DNA from: Pseudomonas sp. MPC6
Lineage (GTDB): Bacteria; Pseudomonadota; Gammaproteobacteria; Pseudomonadales; Pseudomonadaceae
DNA: 64,000 nucleotides
Direction of reading: 5' to 3'
Assembly: GCF_006094435.1 (NCBI RefSeq)
Contig: NZ_CP034783.1
Span: forward strand, 2,693,001 to 2,757,000
Shown here: positions 61,748-64,000 of the stretch, in pieces
Layout of the letters: each line of letters starts with the position of its first letter
How positions within the stretch are numbered: position 1 is the first letter of the stretch
Translations under genes and position numbers: made by a program
The notes under the pieces: model-generated
Seen by the model: the letters and a program-made list of their open reading frames with translations, nothing else
The model's database searches: none
Told to the model about the DNA's origin: nothing

Positions 61748-62955
61748 TCGCCGCGGCGGCGCGTGCGCTGGCGGCGGGTGATCCGCTTGGGGCGCTGGAC
61801 CGCGTGGCGTTGCGTGACGACGCGCCGGCGCTCGCCCTTCGGGGCATCGCGATGGCGCAGCTCGGCGATCTGGTGCGGGCCAGGGCGCTGGTGAAAAGCG
61901 CGGCGCGGGCCTTTGGGCCGAAAGAGGCGGTGGCCCGGGCGCGGTGTGTGGTCGCCGAGGCCGAGATCGCGCTGGCTTCGCGGGATTTGGGCTGGCCGGT
62001 GAAGGCCCTCGATGCGGCGCGGGTGACGCTCGAGGCGCACGGCGATCGGGTCAACGCAGCCCATGCGCGCTACCTGCAGATCCGGCGCTTGCTGTTGATC
62101 GGCCGGCTCGATGAAGCTGAAGTCTTGCTCGCCGCGCTCGATCCGGCACCGCTACCCCCGGTTTTGCGCGCCGCCCATGAACTGGTGGTGGCGGGGATTG
62201 CCATTCGCCGCCTGCAGTCGCAGTCGGCGCACAACGCCCTGGCGCGAGCCAGGCATGCGGCCGAATTGGCCGCTATCCCGGCGCTGACCGCCGAGGTCGA
62301 AAACGCCGCGCTCATGCTCGACACGCCCGCCGCGCGCCTGATCATCCAGGGTGAAGAGCGGCCCCTGTTGCTCGATGAGGTTGAAGCGCTGCTCGGCTCG
62401 ACATCACTGGTGGTGGATGCATGTCGTTACAGCGTACGCGGTGCCGGCATGTCGGTGTCCCTCGCCACCCGTCCCGTGCTGTTCACCCTGGCCAGAATGA
62501 TGGCCGAGACCTGGCCCGGTGACGTCTCGCGCGAAGCGCTGATCGCCGGGGCCTTTCGCCTGAAGCTGACGGACGAATCCCATCGCGCCCGGTTGCGCGT
62601 CGAAATCGGCCGGCTGCGGGCGGCGCTCAAACCCTTGGCCGGTGTGATGGCGACCCCGCGCGGATTTGCCCTGGTGCCTTTGGTATCCGCCGACGTGGAG
62701 GTGCTGGCGCCACCGGTCGACGAGAAGTGTGCCGCAGTGTTCGCCTTTCTCGCCGACGGCGAGTCATGGTCGAGTTCCGCCCTGGCGCTGGCCCTCGGCA
62801 CCAGCCAGCGTTCCGTGCAGCGCACCCTCGAGGCGCTGGCGGCGGCGGGCAGGGTGCAGTCGTTCGGGCGTGGGCGTGCGCGGCGCTGGATGACCCCGCC
62901 GATCCCGGGTTTCGCGACGACCTTGTTACTCCCGGCGCCACTGCCGAGTGACTAG
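61735..62955 (+). CDS. HTH protein with TPR-like N-terminus (probable regulator)
   Basis: A 406-residue alanine- and leucine-rich protein. Residues 1-200 form helical repeats resembling TPR/SARP-like modules (ALALRGIAMAQLGDLVRARA; EIALASRDLGWPVKALDAAR). Residues about 215-320 contain a winged-helix like that of OmpR/SARP regulators (LARMMAETWPGDVSREALIA; HRARLRVEIGRLRAALKPL), and the C-terminus another HTH (ALALGTSQRSVQRTLEALAA). DNA binding is likely, the effector unknown. The ATG at 61735 starts the conserved MDSLIAAAARAL; an in-frame ATG at 61663 would add 24 residues. It precedes the propeller-like gene by 36 bp. Confidence 0.78.
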   Translation: MDSLIAAAARALAAGDPLGALDRVALRDDAPALALRGIAMAQLGDLVRARALVKSAARAFGPKEAVARARCVVAEAEIALASRDLGWPVKALDAARVTLEAHGDRVNAAHARYLQIRRLLLIGRLDEAEVLLAALDPAPLPPVLRAAHELVVAGIAIRRLQSQSAHNALARARHAAELAAIPALTAEVENAALMLDTPAARLIIQGEERPLLLDEVEALLGSTSLVVDACRYSVRGAGMSVSLATRPVLFTLARMMAETWPGDVSREALIAGAFRLKLTDESHRARLRVEIGRLRAALKPLAGVMATPRGFALVPLVSADVEVLAPPVDEKCAAVFAFLADGESWSSSALALALGTSQRSVQRTLEALAAAGRVQSFGRGRARRWMTPPIPGFATTLLLPAPLPSD

Positions 62956-62991
62956 GATGAACGCCATCAACCCGCAAACGAGGAAGCCAGC

Positions 62992-63624
62992 ATGAAAAGC
63001 ACAACCGCTGAAATACTCCGTGAATATGGCCCGTTTCCCGGTGTCGACACCATCCATGGCCTGACCTGGGACGGCCGCCAGGTGTGGTTCGCCAGCGGCG
63101 AAAAACTCAATGCCCTGGACCCGGAAAGCGGCAAGACCCTGCGTTCGATCGATGTCACCGCCGATGCGGGCACGGCCTTCGACGGCCAGTACCTGTTCCA
63201 GATCGCCGCCGATCGCATCCAGAAAATCGACCCGCAGACCGGGCGGGTGCTCAACACCATCCCGGCACCGGGCGGCGGTAACGATTCGGGGCTCACCTGG
63301 GCCGAAGGCACGCTGTGGGTCGGCCGCTATCGCGATCGTAAAATTCACCAGATCGATGCCGAAACCGGGACGATTTTGCGCACGATCGAGTCCAACCGCT
63401 TCGTCACCGGGGTGACCTGGGTCGAGGGGCAGCTGTGGCATGGCACGTGGGAAGGGGACGAGAGTGAATTGCGTCGTGTCGATCCGCAAACCGGCGAGGT
63501 CCTGCAAAGCCTCAAACTGCCGGAGGGCGTCGGGGTGTCGGGACTTGAGTCCGATGGCGGCGAGCGGTTTTTCTGCGGCGGTGGCAACAGTGGCAAGGTG
63601 AGGGCGGTTCGGCGCCCCCAATGA
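62992..63624 (+). CDS. Beta-propeller protein (glutamine cyclotransferase/YncE-like)
   Basis: A 210-residue protein with five short repeats of about 40 residues of the pattern W-x-G-x-x-W/L-x-x-x-x-I-D-P-x-T-G (for example LTWDGRQVWFASGEKLNALD, LTWAEGTLWVGRYRDRKIHQ and TWVEGQLWHGTWEGDESELR). There is no signal peptide, so it is presumably cytoplasmic. The repeats resemble propeller proteins in the glutaminyl cyclotransferase and Vgb-like group, but catalytic residues cannot be assigned. It follows the HTH regulator on the same strand and converges on the RidA gene. Confidence 0.77.
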   Translation: MKSTTAEILREYGPFPGVDTIHGLTWDGRQVWFASGEKLNALDPESGKTLRSIDVTADAGTAFDGQYLFQIAADRIQKIDPQTGRVLNTIPAPGGGNDSGLTWAEGTLWVGRYRDRKIHQIDAETGTILRTIESNRFVTGVTWVEGQLWHGTWEGDESELRRVDPQTGEVLQSLKLPEGVGVSGLESDGGERFFCGGGNSGKVRAVRRPQ

Positions 63625-63642
63625 GGCGCCGCCCGCACGGGC

Positions 63643-64000
63643 TCAATCCATGCACGCGTACACCACCAGTTCCACCAGCATCTCCTCCCTGGCCAGCCCG
63701 GCGACCACCACGGCCGCGCGGTTGGGGTAGGGCGCCTGGAAGTACTCGCTGTATAGCCCGTTCACCGTGGCCAAGTAGCTGCGGTCGGTAACGTAGATCA
63801 GCACCTGGGTCACGGCATCGAGCGAGCTGCCGGCGGCCTCCAGGGTATGGCGCAAGTTGTCCAGGGTCTGCCGGGTCTGCGCTTCGATGCCACCGGTGAC
63901 CACCTGGCCCTGGCGGTCGATGGGGATCTGCGCGGTGTACAGCGTGCCGTTGCCGACCACCGCCCATTCCATGGGGGCGCGCGAGGCGAAGAGGTCAGTC
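63643..64000 (-). CDS. RidA-family protein, 5' end outside the window
   Basis: The last 119 codons of a RidA (YjgF/YER057c) protein, whose members hydrolyse reactive enamine/imine intermediates from PLP enzymes. The frame is open to the window edge with TDLFASRAPMEWAVVGNG, so the ATG at 63972 (MEWAVV) is internal and the true start lies outside. Conserved parts are IEAQTRQTLDNLRHTLEAAG, YVTDRSYLATVNGLYSEYF and the C-terminal VELVVYACMD. The usual active-site Arg lies in PYPNRAAVVV. It is convergent with the propeller gene. Confidence 0.9.
   Translation of the reverse strand, partial: TDLFASRAPMEWAVVGNGTLYTAQIPIDRQGQVVTGGIEAQTRQTLDNLRHTLEAAGSSLDAVTQVLIYVTDRSYLATVNGLYSEYFQAPYPNRAAVVVAGLAREEMLVELVVYACMD

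Noticed and set aside
61019..62064. Open frames of up to 290 codons across the second REP array on both strands
   Set aside because: Same artefact: they run through palindromic repeats and then antisense to the regulator gene.

Overview
The window reads as a chromosomal segment of a fluorescent-group Pseudomonas. The evidence is the high-GC coding style, the many GTAGGAGC...GCTCCTAC repetitive extragenic palindromes (REPs), and a gene set typical of that group (AdiA/PotE, Tct, Mqo, a DUF6124 protein, KatG). It opens inside a LysR-type regulator gene and closes inside a RidA-family gene; both are cut by the window edges.

Layout. 1-6.7 kb: a LysR regulator divergent from a ureohydrolase, aldehyde dehydrogenase, NCS1 permease and GMC oxidoreductase, which looks like one catabolic unit for a guanidino compound. 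6.9-10.6 kb: arginine-decarboxylase-like enzyme with a PotE-like antiporter (overlapping operon). 10.8-17.3 kb: small secreted protein, AhpD-like protein, AraC regulator, 1-Cys peroxiredoxin, large MscS channel, thiolase. 17.4-20.1 kb: an array of twelve 134-135 bp REP-doublet units, the eleventh split by a 1.17 kb IS110-family element. 20.4-27.5 kb: phosphodiesterase-like enzyme, a deletion scar joining a headless lysR to a headless potF-like gene, NDH-2-like flavoprotein, two small envelope proteins, ChrA. 27.7-33.96 kb: tctCBA and a phosphonate/selenate-type ABC transporter. 34.1-46.1 kb: VOC protein, SBF-like transporter, MsrA, a candidate structured sRNA, nucleotidyltransferase, HhH and DUF72 proteins, chemoreceptor, SodC, IlvD, Mqo. 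46.3-54.8 kb: orphan secreted protein, truncated tyrosine recombinase, then a three-gene signalling operon (HDOD response regulator, 1402-residue hybrid kinase, GGDEF response regulator). 55-64 kb: DUF6124 gene with structured leader, a 27-codon membrane peptide, AbrB-like protein, KatG, DMT exporter, a second REP array, and an HTH / beta-propeller / RidA cluster.

The strongest unusual signal is the IS110 element. Its boundaries can be read to the base because the host repeat is known from ten neighbouring copies. The 200 bp upstream of its transposase fold by eye into two loops with the arrangement expected of an IS110 bridge RNA. The first loop carries an 8-nt match to the left half of the REP target and a 7-nt complement (one G-T wobble) to the right half; the second carries weaker matches to the element's own ends. 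This is a manual reading, not a computed fold or an alignment.

Other points worth following are a hairpin-rich transcript-like region before 37.01 kb ending in a strong terminator, the attenuator-like leader of the DUF6124 gene, the lysR/potF deletion junction, and the guanidino-alcohol pathway hypothesis.
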